This document shows, piece after piece, positions 28,544-37,700 of a DNA stretch of 64,000 nucleotides. A program made the translations under genes and the position numbers. Numbering within the stretch: position 1 is the first letter of the stretch; the number at the start of each line of letters is the position of its first letter. Source of the DNA: an uncultured Bacteroidota bacterium (GTDB taxonomy: Bacteria; Bacteroidota; Bacteroidia; Flavobacteriales; Flavobacteriaceae); contig CAILWV010000044.1 in NCBI GenBank assembly GCA_903838055.1, positions 124,001-188,000 on the forward strand, written 5' to 3'. The notes beneath the pieces were generated by a model. It was given only the letters and a program-made list of their open reading frames with translations, had not been told where the DNA came from and did no database searches.

Positions 28544-28744
28544 AGATTTATCAATGCAGTTTGAAGTTGAGTTGAAAATCAAAAAAATAAATCATATCAA
28601 ATAATATTTATGTAAAACATTTGTAAAACATTTATCATTATCAAATGAAAAAATCAGTAAGTAAAAGAAAATTAACAATTGTTATTTAATTGATAATCAG
28701 ATAAAAAGAAACAAAAAGAAAGTATATATTACATAACCTGAAGG

Positions 28745-28791
28745 GACTGTTAATCAGAGGGTCCTTGGTTCGAGCCCAAGAGAGGGAGCAA
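28745..28791 (+). repeat. attR: displaced tRNA-Asn 3' fragment
   Basis: Exact 47-bp copy of the tRNA-Asn 3' part (10868-10914). It is followed by a different terminator from that of the present tRNA, as expected if this is the original 3' end pushed 17.9 kb away. Its reverse strand supplies the last codons and stop of the serine recombinase gene. Confidence 0.9.
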
Positions 28792-30313
28792 ATTGAAAAA
28801 AGAGGTCATTTTTGACCTCTTTTTTATTTCTACAATTTTGCAAAACCTTACTGGCATTGAGAAGAAGTTCTATTGGAGTTGTGAATTTAGGGGTTGCAAC
28901 TTTTTTTTCTTCAAGATATAACTTTTCTGAAAAGATGCAGCCAAGAATTTTATTTTTAGTTCTCCCATCCACCGATTTATAGAACCCAACCAAATCTTCT
29001 AACATAGGAACTTGATTGTCCAAATATTCTCTAAAAGGAGACAAAACTTCTTGTGAATCTTGTAGTTTACTTTTCTCATTAAACAAACGAGTATTAAGGT
29101 TATTTTTTAGGTCTTGATACTCCTGTGCAGGGATTAAACCATCCATATATTGTTCTTCAATAAATGACTTTCTTTTATTCAATCTTTCAATTTCATCTAA
29201 TGACTTTTGGATGTTCTTTTTTCTATTCAAGTCATCATTCTCAAATAATCCTTCCAATATTGTGCGATAAGAAGATATCAATTGAGCCGACAACTGAATG
29301 TTAGACAAGATTCTTTCTACTTGATTATGGACATCTTCAATTGGATATCTATCACACTTAACGTGAGGTTTGGTACATATGTAGTAGTGAAACTTATTTC
29401 CGCTTCTGCCTGTTGAGGCATAAGCAGATAATGTTCTTCCGTGATTAGGACAACACAAATGTCCTTTAAGAGGATATAAATTTATCTTATCACTCTTAAA
29501 GTCCATATTTCTTTTTCTTCCACTTAATACATCATTTGCTTTGGCAAACAACTCTTCTGAAATAAGTGCAGGATGAAGACCTTGAACTATTTGTTCAGGT
29601 TGGTTACCAAATGCTCTTACCAAAATTTTACCGGAGTATGTCAGATTTCTGATTATGTTAGGAAATTGATTTTTACTTAATTTCATTCCTTGTCCATTTA
29701 ACCATCTTCTAACTTCGTCAGCAGTATATAACTCTGAAGCCATTTTTTCAAATCCTTCACGAATTAAGTCAGCGTCTTGACTAAATTCTAAAGTCGCATC
29801 TTTACCTACTCTGACACATCTATAACCTCGTGGTGATGTTCCTGTAAAACATCCATTGAGCCGGGCTTTATGTGAACCTTCTTTAGAGCGTTTAGATATT
29901 TTGCGGTTTTCAACCTCAGGAAGAGCAAACCCAATCGCTTGGAGTAGTAATGCCTCAGGATTAGAATCATCCACCTGTCCTTCTACAAACTCCACCTCAC
30001 ATCCCATTTTTGATAATGAAGTTATTTCAGAAAAGGACAATATTAGATTACGGGAAAATCTGTCGGGACGAAGAAATATTACAGCATCTATTGAGTCTGC
30101 TTTTCTTCTTCTCTCTTGGACCAATGATTTAATTTGTTTCCATTGGGGACGATTAAAATCCTTTGCGGAATAATCCTCTCTGAAAGATTTTATAATGTTA
30201 TAACCTCTATTGATACAATATCTTGTAATTATTTCTTCTTGATATTCCAACGAATATCCTTGTTGGGCTTGTTCATCTGTTGAAACACGCGAACAGATTA
30301 TTACATTTTTCAT
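28754..30313 (-). CDS. Large serine recombinase
   Basis: 519 residues. The resolvase catalytic domain begins ICSRVSTDEQAQ with the nucleophile Ser at 11. A recombinase domain follows (GCFTGTSPRGYRC around 155-165), then a zinc ribbon (CCPNHGR...YYICTKPHVKC) and a coiled coil about 365-420. Large serine recombinases integrate and excise elements between short att sites. The last residues, APSLGLEPRTL, are encoded by the tRNA fragment read backwards, and a terminator hairpin lies within the coding 3' end. The natural C-terminus may therefore have been different. It follows a 71-codon gene and the methyltransferase gene in a leftward run. Confidence 0.92.
   Translation of the reverse strand: MKNVIICSRVSTDEQAQQGYSLEYQEEIITRYCINRGYNIIKSFREDYSAKDFNRPQWKQIKSLVQERRRKADSIDAVIFLRPDRFSRNLILSFSEITSLSKMGCEVEFVEGQVDDSNPEALLLQAIGFALPEVENRKISKRSKEGSHKARLNGCFTGTSPRGYRCVRVGKDATLEFSQDADLIREGFEKMASELYTADEVRRWLNGQGMKLSKNQFPNIIRNLTYSGKILVRAFGNQPEQIVQGLHPALISEELFAKANDVLSGRKRNMDFKSDKINLYPLKGHLCCPNHGRTLSAYASTGRSGNKFHYYICTKPHVKCDRYPIEDVHNQVERILSNIQLSAQLISSYRTILEGLFENDDLNRKKNIQKSLDEIERLNKRKSFIEEQYMDGLIPAQEYQDLKNNLNTRLFNEKSKLQDSQEVLSPFREYLDNQVPMLEDLVGFYKSVDGRTKNKILGCIFSEKLYLEEKKVATPKFTTPIELLLNASKVLQNCRNKKEVKNDLFFQFAPSLGLEPRTL
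28795..28826. terminator. Terminator beside attR, inside the recombinase 3' end
   Basis: AAAAAGAGGTCA pairs with TGACCTCTTTTT around a short T loop. It was probably the original tRNA-Asn terminator and lies within the last 25 codons of the serine recombinase frame on the other strand. Confidence 0.8.
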
Positions 30314-30315
30314 AA

Positions 30316-30531
30316 TTAAGCGATTTTTAGATAAAATTGATTTGGGTATTTGCTAAGTTCAAAAATTGAATTTGATTGGCAATTTTGAACCTTACTTTTC
30401 TGTTCTCTGTATTGATTGTATTCAATAGTCGCTATCTGCACCAAAAAGGTTCGGATTGAATTAAGTTGGTTATCGTCTAAATTCAACCCGTCTTTTTTTA
30501 ATTGTTTTCTAAGTTCTGTATTTGATATCAT
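30316..30531 (-). CDS. Small protein between methyltransferase and recombinase
   Basis: 71 residues (MISNTELRKQLKKDGLNLDD), helical and polar, no recognised domain. Its stop lies 2 bases before the recombinase start and its start 18 bases after the methyltransferase stop, so it belongs to a three-gene leftward operon. It could be a small DNA-binding or accessory protein; this is inferred from position only. Confidence 0.6.
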   Translation of the reverse strand: MISNTELRKQLKKDGLNLDDNQLNSIRTFLVQIATIEYNQYREQKSKVQNCQSNSIFELSKYPNQFYLKIA

Positions 30532-30549
30532 AGTTATAATTTAATATTG

Positions 30550-32004
30550 TTATGCTACATTACTTAAATTATACTCTGACAATCTAATCTTAGACGCAAC
30601 CATATATTCCGGTGATGGTTCGTAACCTACGAAACTTCTCCCTTCACCTAACTCTAATGCCGCTTTTCCAGTCACAGAGGTGCCACTGAAATTATCAAGT
30701 ATAATATCATTTGGCTTAGATGTCGTTAACAAACATATCATAGGAACATCTAAAGGGAAAGTCGCTTGATGGTCTAAGTATACACCAACTGCTTCGCATT
30801 TGACTTTTAACTCAGTTGTTGAAGCGGTTTTAGTTTTTAAAACTCCTCCATAAAAATCTAATGAAGATGTTAGCTTTGGGCATTCTTTGGTGGTTCCTAT
30901 CGTGAAAGAATTTGTTTCATCTATATATCCTTTCAACCATTTTTCGTTATAGTAAAAATCTTTTGATTTTACAAAGTGAAAAATTGGTTCGTGTCTTCTG
31001 ATACTTCTTTTTTCACCAGTTGGTCTTGGATTTTGCTTTAACCACTGAAATTCATCGTTTAAGATAAAGCCAATTGATTTCATCATTAAAACAAAGCGTT
31101 GAGGAACTAACTGATATTCCCCATTTTTACAGCAATCGTTAATATTCACAAACAAACTCCCGTCATTTTTTAATACTCTGAAAACCTCTGTGTAGTGTTT
31201 TTTTAGATTATTGATATATTCTTCAACGGAGCGTTCCTGACCCAATTGATTTGAATCCAGTTGATAAAACTTCATAGCCCAATATGGTGGGGAAGAAATA
31301 CTAACATTTACTGATTCGTTCTCCAATTCTTCCATCGTCTCTGATGATTTATTGTATATGGTAACTGAACCTTCTTTGTAATCACCACCCTCAACCTCTG
31401 ATTTACATTTACTTTTTGTGTGAAGTTGTTTAACTTTCTTGTATACTTTGTTCAAAGTTGATTTCTCTTTATCTATTTCATTAAAATATCCCTCCAATTT
31501 TGTTGGGTCATCCGGAAACAATTCATTACACATTAAACCGATTGAGTTTAGTTTGTTTTGTGTGTCTTTTGTAATTGAAGATAGTATTGTGTCTCTTTCT
31601 TCTTTCAATTCTTTGAGTCCCGGATTTAAATCGGTTCTCTGTCCTCTTTTGAATGGGAATAAGGATTTATACAATATCATCTCTTTATACTTGTCCATAG
31701 ATGATTTTAATCTATGGATATTAGATGATAGAGAAATCAATTGCTTATCACCATCTACTTTTGTAAAAAATACCGGAATAAGCGGAAGGTCTAACTCAAG
31801 AGCAATCATATGTCTTAAATTACCTGATATAATAGTGTTGTCATTGGAACTCACTATTAACGGGGTTATAATACCCATGGTTGAGTTATTGTCTTTTATC
31901 TCATCATAATTGGTCGGTATTCTGTAAAGATTACCTAATTCAATATTTCTATTTATAGATTTTGGTGTGACATATTCTATTTGTGATAAATTATTTGTTT
32001 TCAT
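30550..32004 (-). CDS. ParB-like domain fused to a DNA methyltransferase
   Basis: 484 residues. The N-terminal 110 resemble the ParB/sulfiredoxin fold (LGNLYRIPTNYDEI; VSSNDNTIISGNLRHMIALE). The C-terminal half is an amino-methyltransferase with the catalytic motif SSPPYW near 238 before the SAM-binding motif LDNFSGTSVTGKAALELGEG near 445, the beta-class order. SPPYW suggests N4-cytosine or N6-adenine methylation. No restriction endonuclease is recognised nearby, so it may be an orphan or anti-restriction enzyme. It heads the operon that includes the serine recombinase. Confidence 0.85.
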   Translation of the reverse strand: MKTNNLSQIEYVTPKSINRNIELGNLYRIPTNYDEIKDNNSTMGIITPLIVSSNDNTIISGNLRHMIALELDLPLIPVFFTKVDGDKQLISLSSNIHRLKSSMDKYKEMILYKSLFPFKRGQRTDLNPGLKELKEERDTILSSITKDTQNKLNSIGLMCNELFPDDPTKLEGYFNEIDKEKSTLNKVYKKVKQLHTKSKCKSEVEGGDYKEGSVTIYNKSSETMEELENESVNVSISSPPYWAMKFYQLDSNQLGQERSVEEYINNLKKHYTEVFRVLKNDGSLFVNINDCCKNGEYQLVPQRFVLMMKSIGFILNDEFQWLKQNPRPTGEKRSIRRHEPIFHFVKSKDFYYNEKWLKGYIDETNSFTIGTTKECPKLTSSLDFYGGVLKTKTASTTELKVKCEAVGVYLDHQATFPLDVPMICLLTTSKPNDIILDNFSGTSVTGKAALELGEGRSFVGYEPSPEYMVASKIRLSEYNLSNVA

Positions 32005-32144
32005 AAGTTCAAGTTTTAATAATTAAAAAAATGAACCTTTACGACAGGTAATGAAACGTGTTTGGTAACGCAGTTTGTATTGCGGTTGGTTTTATAGATG
32101 TCCAACGCATCTTAAATTATTTATCCAATATGTCAAAGAACTTT

Positions 32145-32168
32145 GTATATGATAAAATAATCATATAC
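32145..32168. promoter_or_regulatory. Inverted repeat GTATATGA-N8-TCATATAC
   Basis: Perfect 8-bp arms lie between the methyltransferase gene and the end of its upstream neighbour. GTATATGATA also occurs at 32670, 5 bases before the start of that neighbour, so a shared regulator is possible. Confidence 0.45.
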
Positions 32169-32185
32169 ATTTTGAGCAAAAAAAA

Positions 32186-32665
32186 TTACAGGGTATAAAT
32201 CTCTCCTGTTACCTTCATTAACTCTATTGGAGATACCCTATTAAGGTATTCCCATATCTTGTTTTCAGCATCATAAATCAAAGTAGTATTCTTAAGGTCA
32301 ACACTCTCTTTATCCTTAAAGTATTTACTCACTGAACAAATGTGCACACTTGTATACTTTGATTTTGTCACCCTACCATTTAATTTGTATGGCCACTTAA
32401 CCTTGGCTAAAATTGTTGGAGATGATTCTCTATTCTTCACCACCGACAATGTATATTTTACATTTTTCCGGTAGGCTATTTCATCAATTTTCGCTTTCCA
32501 AAATTCATAAAAATCAACAAATTCCTTGTTAGCAGAAATAAATTCTTGGAATTGTTGTTCAATTAAACCTTCAAAAGAACCAAGTTCACTTTGTGTAACG
32601 CCAGTAAATCCTTTTGAATAATCAAAAGTTAGAAAGCGACCATTAGCATTTTTTACGGGTTCCAT
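32186..32665 (-). CDS. Unrecognised 159-residue protein
   Basis: A mixed alpha/beta protein (SELGSFEGLIEQQFQEFISA; VKWPYKLNGRVTKSKYTSVH) with no recognised motif and no signal peptide. It lies 181 bases upstream of the methyltransferase on the same strand. Proximity to a modification enzyme makes a restriction or control role conceivable, but no nuclease motif is seen. Confidence 0.55.
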   Translation of the reverse strand: MEPVKNANGRFLTFDYSKGFTGVTQSELGSFEGLIEQQFQEFISANKEFVDFYEFWKAKIDEIAYRKNVKYTLSVVKNRESSPTILAKVKWPYKLNGRVTKSKYTSVHICSVSKYFKDKESVDLKNTTLIYDAENKIWEYLNRVSPIELMKVTGEIYTL

Positions 32666-32758
32666 TTAAGTATATGATATTATTTTGCAATGTTACAAAC
32701 AATAATTATTCTATGCAAGTTTTTTTAATAAAAATATCATAATTCAAAATATAGGACA

Positions 32759-32794
32759 CCCCTTCCTTAGCCCCCTATACCCCTAAGGGAGGGG
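32759..32794. repeat. G/C-rich hairpin, probable dispersed extragenic repeat
   Basis: CCCCTTCCTTAG pairs with CTAAGGGAGGGG in a stretch of otherwise very AT-rich DNA, followed by further CCCCT/AGGGG runs to about 32850. It resembles the G/C-rich hairpins scattered in flavobacterial intergenic DNA (compare 57484-57520). No gene lies in 32666-32952. Confidence 0.6.
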
Positions 32795-32952
32795 ATTCGC
32801 CGTATTTTCCCTTAGATACCCCTCCCCTCATATCACCATTTTAAGGGGATAATACCTTAAATAACTCAAAACCCATTTAAAAATTTTTAGATTTTTTTTT
32901 ACTAAAATCAACTTCTTCAGAAATCTGATATACTTATAGTAAAATAGTATTT

Positions 32953-33570
32953 ATGGAAAAATTAGAACCAATATTAGGATTTGAATGCACAATATTTGAT
33001 GATGAATTGATATCAATAGATGTTAAATGTGAATTTCCCCAGCAGAAGGTTAATTGTAAAAAACTCTATACCTCGCTTGAAAAATTAAAGATTATTGAGA
33101 GTGGAATCACATTCCCATTGCGTTTAAAGCATTGGACGATTACAATATTGCCTACCGATAAATTTACGATTATGAATTATTTTAGAATCAAAGGAATTAA
33201 AAGAGTAGTGGAGGAACAAATTCAATCTTTAATAGGTCATACAACTTTCATTAAACCGGAGGTTCAATATCCTAAGAAAAAAAAATATCCAAACCTTCAT
33301 ATCCACTTTTATCAAATTACTGAGGATGATGGAATTGAAATTTTAGATGAAAATGATATGACAGATAAATGTATGATTAAATATGAGAACACCAAGCAAT
33401 TTACAGTAAAAAGAATAGCTGACCTTGAACCATTTGTTAATCCTTTAGAACTACAATGTATGTCTTTTTTCCCTATGGAGTTAGTTGAGTTTGATGATGA
33501 AAATGACAATAAAATCAAGGATTTTTACCAACATTCAATAATGTTACGGAAAATTGAACTACCATTTTAG
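32953..33570 (+). CDS. Unrecognised 205-residue protein
   Basis: Begins MEKLEPILGFECTIFDDELI; mixed strands and helices with a basic middle (YPKKKKYPNLHIHFYQITED). No domain, signal or membrane segment is recognised. It is followed at 33698 by another unknown in the same direction; the 127-base gap holds AT-rich sequence only. Confidence 0.5.
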   Translation: MEKLEPILGFECTIFDDELISIDVKCEFPQQKVNCKKLYTSLEKLKIIESGITFPLRLKHWTITILPTDKFTIMNYFRIKGIKRVVEEQIQSLIGHTTFIKPEVQYPKKKKYPNLHIHFYQITEDDGIEILDENDMTDKCMIKYENTKQFTVKRIADLEPFVNPLELQCMSFFPMELVEFDDENDNKIKDFYQHSIMLRKIELPF

Positions 33571-33697
33571 GTATATTAAACCCACCTTAATCCTAATTAT
33601 TTGCTGGAGAAAAGGACTAACAAAAAAACACTAAACATCAATATTAGGGGTAAAATAGGTAAAAAGAACAATCCCTAATAAACAAAACGAATCATTT

Positions 33698-34189
33698 ATG
33701 CTATCAAAGACACAGGCGCGGATAAAGTCATTACTAAACGAAATAAAAGAACAACAGAATAATGGTCAATCAAAGTACTGGTATGTTATTACCATAACCT
33801 ATTCAACAATCTCATTATATAGGAGAGTTTCAAGTGTGAGTGAAATTTATAAAAAGTTGTCAAATAGTATGTCTGGTTTAGTTGGTTCCACTTCAAACAG
33901 GGAGTGGTGGAAAACAATAAAACCAAGTGGATTTTATGATTTTACACCTAGAAAAGACATTTCCGTGTTGTCATTCGTATTGGAAACAAAGGTAAAACTG
34001 AATGAATTGGAAGTAAAATCAAGGATTAAAAAAATTGCACCATACCTTGAAATATACATCGGGGAGAAATCGCAAAAAGAATATGAGTTTGAATTAGAGT
34101 TTATAAAAGAATTTTTTCAAAAATATGAACCTAAAACAGAATTGTTCGGAGATATTAAACGGACCAATAAATATTTTGAATTGTCATAG
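33698..34189 (+). CDS. Unrecognised 163-residue protein
   Basis: Starts MLSKTQARIKSLLNEIKEQQ, with a central strand region (SKYWYVITITYSTISLYRRV). No known family is recognised. It ends shortly before a bidirectional terminator shared with the convergent 34254 gene. Confidence 0.5.
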   Translation: MLSKTQARIKSLLNEIKEQQNNGQSKYWYVITITYSTISLYRRVSSVSEIYKKLSNSMSGLVGSTSNREWWKTIKPSGFYDFTPRKDISVLSFVLETKVKLNELEVKSRIKKIAPYLEIYIGEKSQKEYEFELEFIKEFFQKYEPKTELFGDIKRTNKYFELS

Positions 34190-34217
34190 TAATTGAAAGT
34201 ATTATTTTTTGGTCACA

Positions 34218-34248
34218 AAAAAACCACAGATTTTTTGGTCTGTGGTTT
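34218..34248. terminator. Bidirectional terminator
   Basis: AAACCACAGA pairs exactly with TCTGTGGTTT, with A and T runs on both sides, between convergent genes ending at 34189 and 34254. Confidence 0.85.
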
Positions 34249-34253
34249 CAATT

Positions 34254-34727
34254 TTATCTATTAATTGTTATTGTAAAATAGCCCAATAATAACCTAAAAA
34301 ACAGCAAAATATATCTAATAATTGCTCTTTTTTTGGACTCACTTAAATTTTTAAATGATTCTATTTCATTTAATAAATTATATAGTTTTTCTTCAATGTT
34401 AATGTCTTTATTTTCAACTAATATTTTAATGGTTTCTTCTACATAAGGGGCAACCAATAGAAATAATTCAAAAAATGCGGGAGATTTCTTTTGGATTGTT
34501 CTTATTTCAACATATACTTTCCTTCTTTTAATAGTTTGTGAAGATTGATGCCTAAATATATTTTCATTATTTAACATTTTAATATTGGATTCATTTTCAA
34601 ATCTTTTGTCAAGAATCTTCAAATTTTCAAGTTCATAAATAAAATTATTAAAATAATTTAATGGTAATAATAAATCTGTTAAGTTTAATAAATCATCTTC
34701 ATTATTAAGTTTTAGTGATATTTCCAT
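34254..34727 (-). CDS. Unrecognised small protein downstream of the T9SS protein
   Basis: 157 residues, helical, with a C-terminal hydrophobic stretch (YILLFFRLLLGYFTITIN) that could be a tail anchor. It starts 4 bases after the stop of the large T9SS protein gene on the same strand, so it is probably its operon partner. The function is unknown. Confidence 0.55.
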   Translation of the reverse strand: MEISLKLNNEDDLLNLTDLLLPLNYFNNFIYELENLKILDKRFENESNIKMLNNENIFRHQSSQTIKRRKVYVEIRTIQKKSPAFFELFLLVAPYVEETIKILVENKDINIEEKLYNLLNEIESFKNLSESKKRAIIRYILLFFRLLLGYFTITINR

Positions 34728-34731
34728 ATCT

Positions 34732-37700
34732 TTATTTTTTAATTATTTTAAACACATTCATTTTTTCATCTGATTCAACTTTTATAAAATAATTTCCTGA
34801 CGAAAAATTAGACATATCAATTTGAATATTATTACCACTAAAATTGTTCTGACTAATTAATACACCCAAAATATTATAAATTGAAACAATTTTAATGTTA
34901 TCTGATGAAGTTATATTAAGTTTTCCATCTACAGGATTTGGACTGTAATTTAATTTAAGAAGCATATTATTATCAGTGTTTAATGCTAACTGAACTGTTA
35001 CAGCTAATCTTGGACCTTCACAACCATTTACAGTTTGTGAAACATAATAAGTTGTTCCATTAACTAACAATGTATTATTTTGTAAAATCGTTGAGCTTGT
35101 ATTACTAGAATACCAAATCAAATTTGAACCATTTACTATTAAATTAGATAATGTTGACCCTTGATTTACAGTTTGATTTTGAGAAGCAGTAGGCAATTGT
35201 GTTGAAATTACTGTTATATTACTTGAACTTAATACTGAACCTATAGGATTTGTAACTTTAACAATTCCTGATAAATTTGAATTAATGGATATAGTTAATT
35301 GTGTATTAGATGTAATTATAAATGGCACACTTACACTTCCTATAGTAACATTAGTAACATTATTAAATCCTGTTCCATTTATTACTAAATTACTTCCGAT
35401 ACAAATTGTATTTGATGATAATGATGTTATAACAGGGGAAATTTGACTACTCAAAGCAGGGTCTAAACTTGCAAAAAAAGGTTGATATCTTAATGTGATA
35501 TTTTTAAATCTTCCTCCTATAAATATTTTATCAGTTGATGCACTAATTGTTCTAACAATATCATCTGGATTGGGTTGCCAATACATTAATGAAGAATCTG
35601 TTGTTTTTACAACACAAGAGTTAATTATAGGGTTCCATTGATTACTATAATTGAAACTTCCACCCAAATAAACAATATCATTTATTGACTGAACAGAATT
35701 AATCGTAGTTGAAGTTGTTAAATTTGAATATAATGTTGTAGTTGAATTATTTTGAATATCGTATTCAGCAAAATTAATTTTGGATACTCCAGAAACGGAT
35801 GTAAAAGTTCCACCAATATATAACTTATTGTTATTTAAAGATAAAGTATTTACTATATTGTCTACATTTGGGTCGAAACTATAAATAGAACCTGAAGAAA
35901 TACTAAATGACGCAATCCTATTTCTCGTCTGTCCATTTATTGTTGTAAAAGCTCCTCCTGCATAAAGATTATCTCCATCAACTATAAGGCTATTTACTGT
36001 GCCATTTGGACTTGGATTAAAATTAGTAGCAGAACCAGGAAGAGTATTTATTGCAGATAAATTAGTTCTAGCCATTCCTCCTATACTTGTATAAGTTCCT
36101 CCAACAAACAATAAAGTTCCACTTATTGCTAAACTATTTACAACACCATTACAATTTGGATTCCAACCTGTTGGTAATCCATCAGAGATATTAAGTTGTG
36201 CTATATGATTCTTTATTATCGTGCCATTAACAGTTGTAAAGTCTCCACCTATATAAACATAATTATTATCTAATGAGATTGCTCTAACTATATTATTAAT
36301 GTTTGGATTCCAACTTGAAAGTTGATTTGAAGTTAAATCTAAACAAGCTAAATTATTTCTTGTAGTTCCTCCTACACTGTAAAATAATCCTCCAACGTAT
36401 ATATTATTTCCATAATTTGAAACTGCATTGACATTAAATGTAGTTCCTTTTATTCCCATAACGTTAGGATTCCAATTACTAGCATTTCCAGTTGTTAAAT
36501 TTAAAGATGCTATTCTATTTCTTGCTTGACCTCCAATATTAGAAAAGGAACCTCCAGCAATTAATAAATTATTAGAAACTGCTAATGAACTAACAATACC
36601 ATCAGCTGAAGCATTAAAATTACTAGCAATTGCATTCAAAGGATTTAATGCCGCTAAATAATTTCTATTTGCTCCTCCAATTATTGTAAACTCTCCAGCA
36701 ACATATAATAAATTATTATTAACAATAAAATCCTTTATAGTTCCATTAGCCCCAAAATCATATAGGTCAAGGGTGTAATTAGGTAAAGAATAACCTGCTC
36801 CTCTTGATTTATTTATTCCTGATATGTTAGTAAAACTTCCCCCTACATATAATTTATTACCATTAACATATAATTTATTAACCGTACTATTTGGATTGGG
36901 TGTCCAGTTACTCGCTTGTAAAAATGTTGAATCTATACTGCCTAAATTTGTTCTTGGTAATCCACCTAAACTTGAAAAAGAACCTCCAACAATTATATCG
37001 TTATTATATAATTGTATTGAATTTACTACTCCATTAACATTTGCATTCCAAAATAATGGAGAACCATCTAAAACATTTAATTTTGCTAAATAATTATTTG
37101 AAAAATTTTGAATTTGGGTAAAGTTTCCTCCAACATATAAGTATGAACCATTTAAAACTAATGTTAGAACAGAATTATTTGGTTCAGGTTTAAAAGTTAA
37201 ATCAACTGAATTATCCGATTTAATGTGTACTAAATTGTTTATAAAATAGTTTCCTATATGAGAAAAAGACCCTCCAACATACCAGCCTCCACTGTTATCT
37301 GGAATCACACAGTTAACTGTACTGTCAATTCTTGGGAAATTATTAACATTGATTCCTGATAAATTATCCAAAAGTGCCTCACTTCCAGTTACTGGACCAA
37401 CATAATCAAAATCACCTCCATAATATACTTTATTATTTTTTCTAACTATTGAATAAACTTCACCATTAGGACTTGGCAGATTATCTTGACTCCCTAAATT
37501 TGAAACAATTATTGAAGCTGAATTATCCTGATTACCACTAAATGTTGTATTGATTAAATTACAAGTATAAGTTCCTGAATTACAAACTGTAATAGATTGG
37601 GTTGTTTCACCAGTTGACCATAGATAATTTTCTCCTGGACTGTTACAAGTTAAAGTTACACATTGATTATCAACAATAACACTACTGCCATTACTAGTTG

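Larger units (their letters stand above)
10868..28791 (+). mobile_element. 17.9-kb integrative element in tRNA-Asn
   Basis: Bounded by the 47-bp attL/attR repeats. Contents in order: an unknown protein, excisionase-like HTH protein, tyrosine integrase, primase-helicase, RecA-like ATPase, DUF3871 protein, membrane proteins, RadC-like protein, then a cargo block with its own XRE regulator. The motif ACATTTGTAAAAC occurs just inside both ends (about 10966 and 28617) and could be integrase arm sites. No relaxase, coupling protein, capsid or terminase gene is seen, so it is best described as a satellite-like or mobilisable element with its own replication genes. The boundaries are well supported; the mode of transfer is inference. 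Confidence 0.85.

Noticed and set aside
28745..28791. A functional tRNA at attR
   Set aside because: It contains only the 3' part from the anticodon stem onward and lacks the 5' half.
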